Source: Anaerobiospirillum sp. NML120449 (GTDB taxonomy: Bacteria > Pseudomonadota > Gammaproteobacteria > Enterobacterales > Succinivibrionaceae). Taken from it: 64,000 bases of DNA. The position numbers and the translations under genes are program-made. The first letter of the stretch is position 1, and every line of letters begins with the position of its first letter. The stretch lies in contig NZ_JALKIL010000003.1 of assembly GCF_023051105.1 (NCBI RefSeq), positions 124,001 to 188,000 of the forward strand, written 5' to 3'. Under the pieces are notes generated by a model. It saw only the letters and a list, made by a program, of their open reading frames with translations. It was not told where the DNA came from and did not search any database. This document shows positions 37,607 through 49,700 of this stretch, in pieces.

Positions 37607-39166
37607 CTATTTTTTGGTGGTCTCAGCAAAGAGGAATACGCACAGAGGGTTGATGAGGGTGCCGCCAATGCCAGGGCGAGAGGCCAGTAAGATGCTGGAG
37701 TGGAACAGCGGCAGAATACCTACGTCCTCCATCAAAATGGCGTCAGCGCGGCTGTAGAGCCTGGAGCGTTCCGGGCCGTCCGGTACCCAGGTGGCATTTT
37801 GGACAATCTTTTCAAACTCCTTGTTATGCCACAGACCATTGTTGGCTACCGGCTGCTTTGAGGCCAGATTCTTAATGAACTGGTCAGGATCGCCATTGCC
37901 CATCCAGCCCACAAAGGCCAGATCCCAGCTTTCGGTGAGCAGACGGCTCTTAAAACCGGCCCAGTCATAGACATCAATAGTAAGCTCTACTCCGGCCTTT
38001 TTGAGGTAGGCCTGCACGGCTTCAGCCAGGACCTGACCACCAAGAGGATTGGTGGCACGTGCTGAGGAGCTGGTAATAGCACGCAGTCTGGTTATTCCTT
38101 TTTCTTTGAGAGCCTTTGCTGCTGCCTCAGGGTTGAATTCAGGAGCCTTGACTGCAGGGTCATAACCGGCAAGACCAGGTGGAATATAGGAGTGGGCCGG
38201 GCTGGCATAGTCCTGGTAGAGAGTATTAATCATCTCAGGAACATTGATGGCCTGAGCAATGGCAAGACGTACCGTTTTATCAGCAGTTACAAAGCCGTCA
38301 CGGTTGTTGAAGGCAATGTAACTGGTATTTATGCCCTCGCCTTTGTAGATTTGAGAGCCGCTCTTCTTGATCTGCTCGATAACATGAGCGTCAATGCCGT
38401 TGATGATGTCGACCTCACCATTATTGAGGGCTACCACACGGGCTGAAGGATCTTTGATGATTTTATAGATTACGTTTCTGACATGAGGTTTGGCGCCCCA
38501 GTAGTTTTCATTGGCTGTCAGAATCAGCTGCTGACCGCGATCCCAGGCAACGAATTTGTATGGACCTGTACCAACAGGATGCTCAGATACATTGTTGCCG
38601 TATTTCTCAAGAGCTGCAGGAGAAATTATTGGAGCTGAAATGCACAGGGCCATGTTGCGCAGGAACGGGGTCGAGCGGCGGTTGAGCACAATCTCCAGAG
38701 TATAGTCATCTACAGCGGTGATGGATTTGACATCGCCGAACATTACCGGAGCATAAGGCATGTTGGCTGTTCTCCTGCCGGGCATCTGACGGTCGAAGTT
38801 GTACTTTACAGCCCTGGCATTAAAGTCTGTACCATCATGGAATTTGACGCCTTTTCGCAGCTTAAAGGTATAAGTAAGGCCGTCATCGCTGATGGTCCAG
38901 CTCTGAGCAAGGCCAGGCTCAAGATCTATGCTGTCGTTTTTGTATTTGAGAAGGGTTTCGTAGATATTGGAGTTGACGTTGCTGGAGTCATTGTCATCTA
39001 CCAGAGCCGGATCCAGACCTATTGGTTCTGAGGCTACACCGTAGAAGAGATTGTCCTGGGCCTTACGGGACAGACCTGATGCCAAGGCTGCCGGGTTGAG
39101 GAGAGTTACGGAAAGCACGGCGGCACTGAGGGCGGCCAGTACATGGCGGGTATTAAATAAATTCAT
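37607..39166 (-). CDS. Family-5 (DppA/OppA-type) peptide-binding lipoprotein or periplasmic protein, copy 1
   Basis: This is a periplasmic solute-binding protein for an ABC peptide or related importer. It is 519 aa from the ATG at 39166 (AAGGATGG upstream); the frame extends upstream without a better site. The N-terminus has a signal peptide ending near LASG, without an obvious lipobox. Family features include PIGLDPALVDDNDSSNVNSNIYETL, the signature LAQSWTISDDGLTYTFKLRKGVKFHDG, EHPVGTGPYKF and YDWAGFKSRL near the ligand pocket. It resembles the next gene closely, so the pair arose by duplication. No permease or ATPase genes are adjacent. The exact ligand cannot be told from sequence; heme, peptides or glutathione are known ligands in the family. 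Confidence 0.92.
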   Translation of the reverse strand: MNLFNTRHVLAALSAAVLSVTLLNPAALASGLSRKAQDNLFYGVASEPIGLDPALVDDNDSSNVNSNIYETLLKYKNDSIDLEPGLAQSWTISDDGLTYTFKLRKGVKFHDGTDFNARAVKYNFDRQMPGRRTANMPYAPVMFGDVKSITAVDDYTLEIVLNRRSTPFLRNMALCISAPIISPAALEKYGNNVSEHPVGTGPYKFVAWDRGQQLILTANENYWGAKPHVRNVIYKIIKDPSARVVALNNGEVDIINGIDAHVIEQIKKSGSQIYKGEGINTSYIAFNNRDGFVTADKTVRLAIAQAINVPEMINTLYQDYASPAHSYIPPGLAGYDPAVKAPEFNPEAAAKALKEKGITRLRAITSSSARATNPLGGQVLAEAVQAYLKKAGVELTIDVYDWAGFKSRLLTESWDLAFVGWMGNGDPDQFIKNLASKQPVANNGLWHNKEFEKIVQNATWVPDGPERSRLYSRADAILMEDVGILPLFHSSILLASRPGIGGTLINPLCVFLFAETTKK

Positions 39167-39479
39167 TTTTCCATCCTTATGAGTAAAGCCCTGACTGGAA
39201 CACTGCCTGTAACTGGAGCAGCTCTGCCCGGGAGATATGCTGCGGAGCAGACCGGGCGTAAGTCCAGGCGGCATGTGCATCCTTGCTGTGCCGCAGTCTT
39301 GCTGCACCGTAGTCTTGCTGCGGTGCATCCTTGCTGCGGAGCAATCTGCTGCATGAGATTCCTGTCTGCAGGAAATCCAGGCTACGGGACAGGCACAGTG
39401 GCAGCCAGAGGTGATTTTCTGATGGTGCCGGCAGCGCCGGGCGCTGTCGACACCATCAGATTATGAAAGGCGGGAGCTG
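39167..39479. other. Spacer between the two binding-protein genes
   Basis: This 313-bp stretch contains CCTTGCTGCGG/TCTTGCTGCACCG-type short repeats at 39280-39350. There is no clear terminator for the upstream gene, so read-through is possible. Confidence 0.5.
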
Positions 39480-41045
39480 CTATTTCTTTCTTACTTCAAA
39501 GAAGCGGAATACAGCCTTAGGATGGATGATGTGACCCTCAACATTAGGGCGGTGAGCAGCCATGGTCATGGCATGGGAAATAGGGAAAGCGCCGACATCT
39601 TCAGCCACAATGCCATCTGCCTTCTGATAAAGAGCAATGCGCTCCGGGCCGTCAGGCAGTCTTACTGCCTTTTGGATGATGTCGATAAACTCAGGATTCT
39701 GCCACATGCCCTGGTTCATTAGCGGGTCTTTGGAGGCCAGAATGTTAATGAAGTTGTCAGGATCACCATTGTCACCGGTCCAGCCAATCAGGGAAAGATC
39801 CCATGAGTCGGTGACCACACGGTTCTTGTAGCTGGTCCAGTCGTAAGCATGGATATTGACCTTGACGCCCACCTTGCTCAGATAGTCCTGAATGGCTTCA
39901 GCCAGCACCTGGCCACCGGCCGGATTATAGGTACGTACATCTGAGTAGGTAAGCAGAGTCAGTTCCTTTACGCCTTTGGCAGCCAGAGTCTTACGGGCCT
40001 CATCAGGATTATAGGTAACAGTCCTGGTGTCAGGAGAGTAGCCCGGTACAATTGGTGGGAAGAAGGAATGGGCCGGAGTGGAATACTGCCTGTAGAGTGT
40101 TTTGACCAGTTCAGGGACATTAATGGCCTGGGCAATGGCCCTGCGTACCTCACGGTCAGCAGTAACAAAGCCCGGACGGGAGTTGAAGCTGATGTAATTG
40201 GTATTGTTGCCCTCAACAGTGAAGACTTTGGAGCCGCCTTTTTCAATACGATCTACCACATTGGCATCAATACCGGTAATGATGTCCACCTCTCCGTTGT
40301 TGAGAGCAACCACGCGGGCTGAGGTGTCTTTAATCACCTTGTAGATAACATTTTGAACCGGAGGTTTAGGACCCCAGTAGTCCTTAAAGGTGGTTACCAC
40401 TACCTGCTGCCCCTTATCCCATGCAACCAGCTGGTAAGGGCCGGTTCCTGACGGGTGCTCCATGACATTATTGCCGTGCTTCTCAAGGGCTGCCGGGGAA
40501 ATGACGGGAGCAGCAAATGCCATGGCCAGGTTGCGAATGAAAGGAGTGGATGGAGCTTTGAGGGTGATTTCAATAGTGTGGTCATCGATGACACGGGATG
40601 ATTTGACATCGGAGTAGACCAGGTCGGCATAGCCCATCCCAGGCAGGCGCTTGCCCGGCATCTGGCGGTCGATATTATATTTGACTGCCTGGGCATTAAA
40701 GTCAGTTCCATCATGGAATTTGACGCCTTCCTGCAGTTTCAGGGTGTAGGTCAGACCGTCATCGCTTATGGTCCAGCTTTTGGCCAGGGCCGGTTCAACA
40801 TCAGCACTGTCAGGCTTAAATTTAAGCAGGCTCTCATAAATATTGACCAGAATGTTGGCCGACTCATTATCATTGGTCAGATGCGGATCAAATCCTACAG
40901 GCTCTGATGAGGACGCGTATACAAGATTGTCTATGGGCTTGCGCGACAGTGTGCTGCGGTCAATTCCTTCGGCATAGGCAGAGTTACTGAAAAGGGCGGC
41001 AGAGAGAGCTATGGACATTAAGGATTTAGTAAATAAGCTTTTCAT
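39480..41045 (-). CDS. Family-5 (DppA/OppA-type) peptide-binding protein, copy 2
   Basis: The protein is 521 aa from the ATG at 41045 (AAAGG upstream; MKSLFTKSLM). A signal peptide ends near SNSAYAEG. The sequence parallels copy 1 throughout: PVGFDPHLTNDNESANILVNIYESLL, LAKSWTISDDGLTYTLKLQEGVKFHDG, EHPSGTGPYQLVAWDKGQQ and YDWTSYKNRV. It is the first gene of the pair on the minus strand. Copies differ in segments that contact ligand in this family (for example the region after GNNTNYISFNSRPGFV), which is compatible with different ligand ranges. Transport partners are elsewhere in the genome. Confidence 0.93.
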   Translation of the reverse strand: MKSLFTKSLMSIALSAALFSNSAYAEGIDRSTLSRKPIDNLVYASSSEPVGFDPHLTNDNESANILVNIYESLLKFKPDSADVEPALAKSWTISDDGLTYTLKLQEGVKFHDGTDFNAQAVKYNIDRQMPGKRLPGMGYADLVYSDVKSSRVIDDHTIEITLKAPSTPFIRNLAMAFAAPVISPAALEKHGNNVMEHPSGTGPYQLVAWDKGQQVVVTTFKDYWGPKPPVQNVIYKVIKDTSARVVALNNGEVDIITGIDANVVDRIEKGGSKVFTVEGNNTNYISFNSRPGFVTADREVRRAIAQAINVPELVKTLYRQYSTPAHSFFPPIVPGYSPDTRTVTYNPDEARKTLAAKGVKELTLLTYSDVRTYNPAGGQVLAEAIQDYLSKVGVKVNIHAYDWTSYKNRVVTDSWDLSLIGWTGDNGDPDNFINILASKDPLMNQGMWQNPEFIDIIQKAVRLPDGPERIALYQKADGIVAEDVGAFPISHAMTMAAHRPNVEGHIIHPKAVFRFFEVRKK

Positions 41046-41858
41046 TGTGATACCTTTGATTATACGTTTTGCTATTGCTGTTTCTTGAGAATCACGCAAG
41101 CCCCTGCAGACTTATCTGCACAGATCTCATAACCCCGGGTATCACCGGCCTTAAAAGCAGGCTCAGTGCCCGCGCTGCGCTTTACAGTAAATCTGTACTG
41201 CGCGGCACTGCGTTGTACAGTATGTTCAGCTTTGCAGCTGCGGCGCTCAATGGCGACAGGGCCCGGGTATGAGAATAAGGATCGAATTATCAGGAGAGCT
41301 GCTGTACAGATACGATGTTCAAGGTTATCGCCGCCTGCCGGAGCTCATGCGTGACTGCAGGTCCATTGTCAGTCAGAAAGGAAATTCCGTTCAACAAGGG
41401 AACACGCTCCCGGCGGGCTGTTGCAGCGGCATTAATGATAATTTTGGGCACTATCTATTGACCAGTGAATGCCCGCGATAAATATGCTATTTTCACCTTA
41501 AACAAGGTGTTGAAATGACATAACCTGCATATAAATCATTTGCAGCTCCATGCAGGACACACACTGCCGTTCTGAAGCCTGGAAATCCTGATTTTCTGGT
41601 ACTTTTAAGCGACATGGACTGCACTCTTCAGCGAAAATGTACAAGACGTGAATTTTTAATCAAAAAAAGCCGATCACCATACATTGATTTCCCTGTTTTG
41701 TTGCAGCATGCTTGAAATGGATCACAGATTTCTCACATTTTTTGTGCGCAATCCGACTTCAGCTGCACCTTATGTCCCCCTCCTCCATCCGGCCCCCAAA
41801 AAACAGCTAAACGTCATCAAAAAGTGAGCAAAACAGCTCAAAAATGGCTAAAACTGCC

Positions 41859-41918
41859 CATAACAGCCCCAAATCAGGCAAAAGTACCCAGAACAGCACC
41901 AAATCAGGCAAAAGTGCC
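41859..41918. repeat. 30-bp direct duplication
   Basis: Two adjacent units share CAnAACAGCnCCAAATCAGG then CAAAAGTnCC. The flanks contain further AAAACAGCT/AAAACTGCC variants. Confidence 0.8.
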
Positions 41919-42123
41919 CTGGCCTGACATTAGGGAGACTTTTCTGGAATTACCCCAATGCTCAGGGTGGGCTACTGCCATGGCCAGCTGTTTATCGTGC
42001 TTCTTTGAGCCCTGATTCTCTCCCGGTGGCTCATCATGCTGGCGCATATCACGACTGCATTCTTTTTGTACAAGCGGCTGAGTAGTACTTAATTGCCTCA
42101 TCTCCAATCTCTTTGGCTACGAG

Positions 42124-42197
42124 ACTAATGATGGAACCCTCAAAGAAATAAGGCATGTGGACTAATGATAGAGCCCTCAAAGAAATAAGGCATGTGG
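42124..42197. repeat. 37-bp direct duplication
   Basis: Two adjacent units read ACTAATGATnGAnCCCTCAA then AGAAATAAGGCATGTGG, with two differences. They are about 350 bp upstream of sspB. Confidence 0.85.
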
Positions 42198-42544
42198 ACA
42201 AATGACCTGTCCCAGGCACAGACAAAGTTTTTGTAGAGTATAATCAGCTTACTGATTTGGACCGTTTCTCTCTCTTAACGGCGGGGAAAACTGCTCTGAC
42301 TGTCTAAAGTCATGGCATTATTTGAATAAATTCTGCTGCACAGGCAGCGGCCACCGGGAATTTTTTGTCCCCAGCCCGGTCTTAACAGTTCAGACACCAT
42401 TAGCTGACGGTATGCTCATGGCCATAACGGGCCAGGAACAATCTGATAACAGCCAGTCAGTCAGTATGGCAGATGCATATCGCGCCCGGATTTTCACAAA
42501 AGAGGTGCCAACCATCAAATGTACCTCGCAATGGAGTATTTATC

Positions 42545-43102
42545 ATGATTAGTACTTACTCTTACATGTTTACCGCCTTTTACAACTGGCTGCGTGACAA
42601 CAATGTCAATCCCCGTATGATCGTGGACGCCACCCGTCCTGGTGTAACCGTACCGCAGCGCTATGTTGTTAACGGCGTGATTGTAATCTCCATTGCCCCT
42701 AACCGAATTACCGATCTGGAAATCTGGCAGAATCGCATCTCCTTTAACAGCACTTTTGACGGCAGAAAAGAATTTGTGGTTATCCCTTACAATGCCATGT
42801 CAGAAGTGGTCATTACCGATGCCGGCATGTCCATTCCAATGTACATGTGGCTCAACACCATTGAGCTTGCCTGTCATGAAGACGAGCTGGTGCCTCCATC
42901 AGAGGACGACGAGCCAGAGGCCGAAGTGGCAAAGCCATCACGCTCATCAGCCTCACGTGAGTCAGAGCCACGCCGCCCTGTCACTTTCATCATTCCTGAG
43001 GAAGATGATGCCGACAACCTTCGCCCAACCAATGGACCAAAGCGTCCATTCACCCGTGACAGCTGCACAAACCAGAAGCCTCAGCTGACCTTCCTCGAAT
43101 AA
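42545..43102 (+). CDS. sspB: ClpXP adaptor SspB
   Basis: SspB delivers ssrA-tagged proteins to the ClpXP protease. The protein is 185 aa; the ATG at 42545 has GGAG upstream, and the open frame extends 24 codons further without support. The folded domain (1-115) has family features: YNWLRDNNVNPRMIVDATRPGVTVP, VISIAPNRITDLEIWQNRISFNSTFDGR, and PYNAMSEVVITDAGMSIPMYMW. A disordered acidic/Ser-rich linker follows. The tail ends PQLTFLE. In E. coli the tail ends in LRVVK, the ClpX-binding peptide, so the tethering peptide here differs in charge. sspA, which normally precedes sspB, is absent. A hairpin without a T-run follows at 43231. Confidence 0.93.
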   Translation: MISTYSYMFTAFYNWLRDNNVNPRMIVDATRPGVTVPQRYVVNGVIVISIAPNRITDLEIWQNRISFNSTFDGRKEFVVIPYNAMSEVVITDAGMSIPMYMWLNTIELACHEDELVPPSEDDEPEAEVAKPSRSSASRESEPRRPVTFIIPEEDDADNLRPTNGPKRPFTRDSCTNQKPQLTFLE

Positions 43103-43769
43103 CACCAGCGCAGACCAGCCCCTGTCTGCGCACTGGCCCGAGCCAGTGCCAGAGCACAGGCCCTGGCCAATGCTCGCGCCATAGTCCCGCGCCAGCCGCG
43201 TGCCACCGCGCACACTGCACGCGCGCCCTCAGCCCCGCCACCTCAAAAGTGACGGGGCTGTGTCGCTTTATGCCCGGGCACAATCCCATATGTTTAACAG
43301 AGCAGCTCACATTAAACTCAGGATCGCTTTAAATTTCACTTCCAGACCGGCAACCACTGAATTTCAAAGTCAAAATCAAACCAAAAAATCCAGGCCGCCA
43401 CACAAATTCAGTAAATTGCATCATTCGCTCAGCTCGCCGAGTTCACTATTTTCAGAAAGGCCTGATAATTCTCTGATTTTGCAAAATCAGGTAAATGCTG
43501 CAATTTCAGCAATTTCTGCTTTTTCTGCACATTTTCTGAATTTGCCTGTTTTCCCTGAGCTGCGCGCCCAGCATTTCAGATCAGGCGTGACTTCACTCAA
43601 TTCCCCTCACAGCTCATCAGGACCTGTCCGCACCTGACCATTGCCAATTGAGACAGACAGCAATTTATGCCAGCAGCAAAGACAAAAAGACAAGCGCCAT
43701 CAGATGCTGATCCATGGTCATAAATGCTGTCTTTTGCGATTTATAAAGCAATAATTACAGAAACAGCGG
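43103..43769. other. Convergent intergenic region
   Basis: This 0.67-kb stretch lies between sspB and the RecD2 gene. The inverted repeat AGCCCCG/CGGGGCT at 43231-43259 could act in sspB termination but lacks a T-run. The 43320-43640 part is AT-rich with CATTTTCTGAATTTG-type short repeats. No gene is supported. Confidence 0.5.
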
Positions 43770-46700
43770 TTACTGTGCTGACTCTGCAGCTTTGATTTTC
43801 TTTGAGCTGCCTGCTGGACGCCCCCTTTTGCGCTTAGGTGCTGTTTGAGCAGTCTGAGCTGTCTGAGCCGCCTGCCTTTTGTGAAATTCCTCTACGCTGT
43901 CGCCCCAGGCAAAGGCCGCTGCAGCCGCTGCTGCAAAGTCAGCATCACCACCCCAGTCAAGCACAGACTCAGAAGCGGCTGCTGGCGACGCTGAGGCGGC
44001 TGTACCGGCAGCGCCCGCGCCTGCAGCCGATCCTGGGGCCGCAGCTGTCGCATTGGCAGAGCTCGCTGCAGCCTTTTTCCTGCCAGCACGAGCCTTGCGC
44101 ACTGCAGTGCCTGTCTCTGACTTGCCATCGCTACCTTTTTGAGATGAATCATCCCCACTGCTGGTTGCAGCCGCACTTGCCGCTGGTGCGGCCGCTGCGC
44201 CGGCAGTGGCGGACGAAGACGCTGCACCGGCAGTGGCTGACGATGCTGATGCTGCCTCCTCCTGGGAGATCTGGTCGGCGGTGCGGCGGCGGCGCTTACG
44301 TGGTTGCTCAGCAGCGTCTTTGCTGCCTGCCCGCTTGCCGCCCACTATCTGCCTGAAGGTGCTGTCAGCGCCGTTGCTTTGTTCATTTGCAGCGGCAGCT
44401 GCGGCAGCGGCATCTGCTGCGGCAATGAGCTCACTTGAGTCAGGGCCGGCAGGGCCTGAGTCGCTGGAAAAGGCTATTTCCACCAGATCAGGTTCGTAAA
44501 GAAGCTTCTGGATATTGTCACACAGGCCGCTGTTGCGCTTTTCTGTACGCAAATCGCGGATAGCCAGATCGAGGGCCTTTTTCTGCCCCACCATCACTAC
44601 CATTTTTTTGCCACGGGTAACGCCTGTATAAATGAGGTTGCGGCGCAGCATCATATAGTGCTGCATGGTCACCGGCATGACCACAACAGGAAATTCACTG
44701 CCCTGAGATTTATGAATGGTTGTGGCATAGCACAGCACTACTTCATCAAGCTCGGTAAAAGGATAGACCACCTCATTACCCTCAAAATTAATGGTCATTT
44801 CCTCATCTTCAAAGTTGATGCCTGTTACAAAGCCCATATCGCCGTTATAGACCTCGCGATCGTAATTGTTTTCGATCTGCATGACCTTGTCGCCCACACT
44901 GAAGGTGGTGCCGTATCTGACCACACTGTTGTTCTCGTTTGCCGGATTGAGTGCAGCCTTAATAGCTAGATTAAGCGCACGGGCTCCACTTTCAGAGCGG
45001 TTCATAGGGCAGAGCACCTGTATTTCTCTGAGCGGATCAAAGCCATAGGCGCGCGGCAGTCTCTGACATACCAGCTCAACAATGGTGCTGTTGATAAGCT
45101 CAAGATCCTCCTCGGTGACAAAATAGCAGTCTCCGGCTACGCCCTTGCCCGGAAAGTCAGGCATTTCGCCCCGGTTAATCTGATGGGCGATACGGATAAT
45201 CCATGAGGTGGCGGCCTGACGGAAAACCTCGGTAAGACGAATTACCGGAATACACATGGAGGATATGACGTCAGCAAGGAAGGCGCCTGGCCCAACAGAT
45301 GGCAGCTGGTCGACATCGCCTACCAGAATAACGGCTGCATGAGGCGGAACGGCCTTAAGCAGACTGTTGGCCATTGGGATATCAACCATGGAACACTCAT
45401 CTACTACCAGCAGATCACAGTCCAGAGGATTGTCACTGTCACGGACAAAACGCATGGTTGCCGGATCCACCTCCAGCAGGCGGTGAATCGTGGTGGCCTC
45501 ATAGCCTGAGCTTTCAGACAGGCGTCGGGCTGCGCGTCCTGTAGGGGCACAAAGTGATATTTTGATGTTCTTGACGCTCAGAATGGTCAGAATGGATTTG
45601 ATAATGGTGGTCTTGCCTACACCAGGACCGCCTGTAATAACCAGCAGACGTGAGCTCAGAGCTGTTGCAACCGCTTCCTTTTGTGATTCGGCCAGAGTTA
45701 TGCCCAGCTTGTACTCCACCCATGGCAGAGCTCTTTGAGGATCGATTTCCGGCCATGGCAAAAAGCCCTCGGAAAGATCTGCCAGACTTTCAGCCAGACG
45801 TATCTCAGCGCGGTATAAAGGTGCCAGATAAAGGGAGTTTTTGCGCGGCAGGTTGGCGCAGATCAGCTCACCGGTTCTGATCTCATGATCAATGGCATTA
45901 TCAATAATGTCCTCAGGGATCTGCAGCAGCTCAATGGCCTTTTTTACCAGCTGCCAGCGCGGCACACAGCAGTGACCGTCATTGGAAAACTCTGACAGTG
46001 TCCAGGCTACACCGGCATTGGCTCTGATCTCTGAATGCGGACCAATACCAAGAGAGCGGGCAATGGTATCGGCTGACTTAAAGCCAATACCTCTGATATC
46101 CCTTGCAAGGCAGTAAGGATTTTCCGTGACCTTGTCGATTGCATCAGGTCCATAGCGCTTAAAGATACGTACTGATTTGGAGGTGGATACGCCATGAGAG
46201 TGTAAGAACACCATAATGGACCGGATAACCTTCTGATCAGACCATCCGGCAACAATACGGTCTACACGCTTGCGGCCAATACCGCGCAGCTCCAGCATGC
46301 TTTCGGGATCTTTTTCAATGACATCAAAGACCTCCTCACCATAAGCCTCTACCAGAATTCGCGCACAGGCTGGTCCAATACCTTTAACCATGCCTGATCC
46401 CAGATACTTTTCAATACCTGTAAGGGTATTAGGCGGGAAAATCTCCAGTTTCTCAGCACGAAACTGACGTCCATAATCCTTATCAACCACCCACACACCA
46501 CGGGCACGGGCATACTCGCCTGGTGTCACTGAAGCGGCCTGTCCCGTTACAGTAATCAGATCAGGAAGCTGCTTTACCTTAATGCGCAGAATACAATAGC
46601 CGCTTTCCTCACTGTGATAGGTGACACGCTCTACAAGCCCTTCAAGCTCCTCACGATCATAAAAGCCAGGCTCTCCCACTACACCAGGCACAGCTGAGGC

Positions 46701-49700
46701 TGCCTCTGGCCATGCAGATGCATCAGCCTCATCAGGCGCAGAACCGCCGCCCCAGCTGCCCATACCTGACATACCAGGCTCCCCAATACCACGGTGGTCA
46801 GCCATGCCTGGGCCACCTGCCACACCTGGACCTCCGTCCTTGCCCGGTACACCAGCCATGCCTGGACCACCGCCCATGCGCGGTCCTCCGGTCATTCCCG
46901 CTCCATATGCCCATCCCTGTTCTGCGGACATACCAGGAGCTCCGGACATACCAGACCCTGCAGACATACTGTGACTGGCAGCAATTTCATTAGCTCTGTA
47001 CATACCGGGCTGACTGTACCTGCCAGAATCGGCGTACCTGCCTGGGGCCGCCCCCATTGAGGAGGCAAAAGGGGAAGCGGCGGCTGTGTCTGCATGAGCA
47101 AAATCACCATGCCACTGGCCATTGCATCCCTGAGCACTCATGGCTGTGTCAGGCATGCCCTGAAAACCAGCACCGAATCCCGACTCAGGACCAAAGGCAT
47201 GACCGCCGTCCAGGGCGGCCCCATGGTATCCATCAGGACCTGCAGATCCCCAGGCCCCCGCCTGACCGCCAGGCAATGGCGCGCCTGCCTTATCAAATCC
47301 TGATACAGCCGTCTGATTAAAAGCTGCATGCTGCATGGCAGCAGGAGCGGCACCACCCATTGTTCCAGCCCCATAATCATGACCGGAACCTGAGCCCTCT
47401 GCACCACGTGTATGAGTACTGTCCTGAGCAGCGCCCGCCCATCTGCTCTCATCTGCACTGCCTTGCTCAACACCTGCTGGGCATGCATGAGGCAGTCCCT
47501 GATAATCAGGAACCTGGCCATTAGGCATACTGGTATTGGCGAGCTGGCCTGGCAGCTTCTGGCCAGGCATGTTCTGGCCATGCGGCGGCTGAGCCTGCCA
47601 TTGCTGGCGGCTCTGAAATTCAGCCGGTGCACCTGATGCAGCTGCAGATGACAATGGCATTGCAGATGCTGGAGCCCCCTGATATCCAGGCTCCTGACTG
47701 TGGACAGCCGCTCCTTGAGCAGATGGGTCCTGATACCCTGCATTCTGACTGCGGACAGCCGCTCCGTGAGGCACTGCACCCTGAGTAGGACCTGCAAAAG
47801 GCTGAGGCGCGCCCCTGTAATACGGCGCATCCCCCTGTCCATGCTCCCCTGCACCAGATGGAGCTGACCAGGAGCCCTGCCCCTGTCCGTAGCTGTTGCC
47901 GGACCAATTGCCAGCACCAGTGGCAGTGCTATGACCATTGCCATTTGCCTGGGCAGCCGCAGCTGCTGCAGGACCATACTGGCCAGGCACTGCTGCAGGC
48001 TTTTGTGCTGACTGTAAAGATGCTGCGCGAGGCAGTACTGGAGCACTGCCAATTGATCGGCGTACCTTGCGCTTATGTGGCATAAGCTGTGAGCGTGCTG
48101 ACGCAAGGGCAATAGCCAGATCTGGATTAAATCCATCCTTACCGGAATTTCCTCTGCTACTGCCTCTTAGAGCTGACGTGCCATTCTGACTGCTCATCGC
48201 TGAGCTGATGGCTGTACCAGCTGCTACAGCAGCGCCCGCACCTGTGCCCTGCATATCAGCTGTCTGCTGAGGGCCATGCCAGGCATTTACCTGTACCTCA
48301 GAGCTCTGGTAAAAAGCTGGCGCTCCGTCAGCACCGGCATGCTGTTGAGCATGAGGGTAAGAGTGGTCCTGAGGCACTTGCTGCAGCAAAGGCTGAGATG
48401 CCCCAGAGGCCTGAGCTACAGAGCCCGACAAAGGGACAGCCTTACCAGGATCAGCACTCTGAGTTACTCCCCATGCCGGGATTGAATTATGTGCAGAGGG
48501 ATATGCGGGGCCATAATTGCTGGCTGTCTCATAATCATGCTCCCCCTGATAAGGGCGATGCTGCCATGACTGAGGCTGAGATGGCTGAGCTGTCCGTGAT
48601 TGATTGTGCCCTGCAGGCTGGACTGACTCCTGGCTATGAGCCGCTTCCTGATGCTGGTATGGTGCCTGGCTATGAGCCGGTGCCTTTGTCTGTGCAGCTG
48701 CCTGTGACTTAGCACGGGCTGCCATTTGTATCTGGGCTTCATGAGGCAGCTGGTAATCAGAATCATCACGACCAATGCCACTTAGCATAGGCTGCGAAGG
48801 CAGACGTACACCGTTGCCATGACCTGCTGTGCCTTGAAGTGCACCTCCCGTCTTATTATGGCTGATGCCAGTCTTGAACTGGTGTACGGCCTGACCTGCA
48901 GGTCGGGCAACACCCGCAGCTGCAGTCATGTGCTCGGGAGCTCCCCTGCCTGCAGGGCGTGGTGGCAGTGACTGCATGCTGTAGCTGCCGCCCAGCAGAT
49001 TGCTGTCGGGCTGCTTTGGAGGGGCCGATCCCGTGCGTGTTCCACGGGACAGAGCCTGCAGACGCTCAGACCTTGCTGATGAGCCACCATGCTTGCGGCC
49101 AGACGCTTTTGCATACCTGCCAGCACCAGCTCCAAAGTTTGTTAAATTCGCACTCTGTCCGTCTGCCCCGGCCATTGCCATTTCAGCTGTCCCATGAGGT
49201 CCATTGTCAGCCTGAGCTGGCAATTCTGAACCGGCCTGGCCTGATAAACCTGCGGCATGGGCTGGCACAGCATTGGGCGCATGGGCTGCTGCGCCTGCGG
49301 CATGGGCTGGCATAGCTGTGCTGGAAATGGCTGATGAGTCTGCCTGATGAGCCTGCTCTGCTGGAGCATGCGCGGCTTGATCCTGTGGCCTTGCAGAGCC
49401 GGACTCTCCTGCATCTGAGTGATCTAAACGGGCAGCTGACTGTGCCTGATCCTTTTCATCATTATCTGGTATATCAAAGCCATCACTTTCTTCAGAGGTA
49501 TTCTCACCACCTCTGTAAGTCACAACATGCCTTGATTTGGTTATGCCATATTCCCTGAGCGCAATACGTGCTGCCAGGCCGGTACGTTTACCCATGATAC
49601 TTTTGCTCCGGCTGTCTGCCCTGCGTGAAGGTGTGTACTCAAAAGTGTCTGATTCATGCAGCGCTGCAGCTGCGCTCTCACCGCCACCTGCACAGCCACT

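Larger units (their letters stand above)
41046..42544. other. Divergent intergenic region with two short tandem duplications
   Basis: About 1.5 kb. It holds a 30-bp duplication at 41859-41918 and a 37-bp duplication at 42124-42197. A TATAAT at 42239-42244 lies 300 bases before sspB, but no matching -35 box is seen. No gene is supported. Confidence 0.55.

Noticed and set aside
37607-41045. The two binding proteins as the missing polyamine-binding partner of PotGHI
   Set aside because: They belong to solute-binding family 5 (peptide type) and are not related to PotF/PotD.
43231-43259. Rho-independent terminator for sspB
   Set aside because: The AGCCCCG/CGGGGCT hairpin is good but lacks a T-run, so I mention it only in the gap entry.
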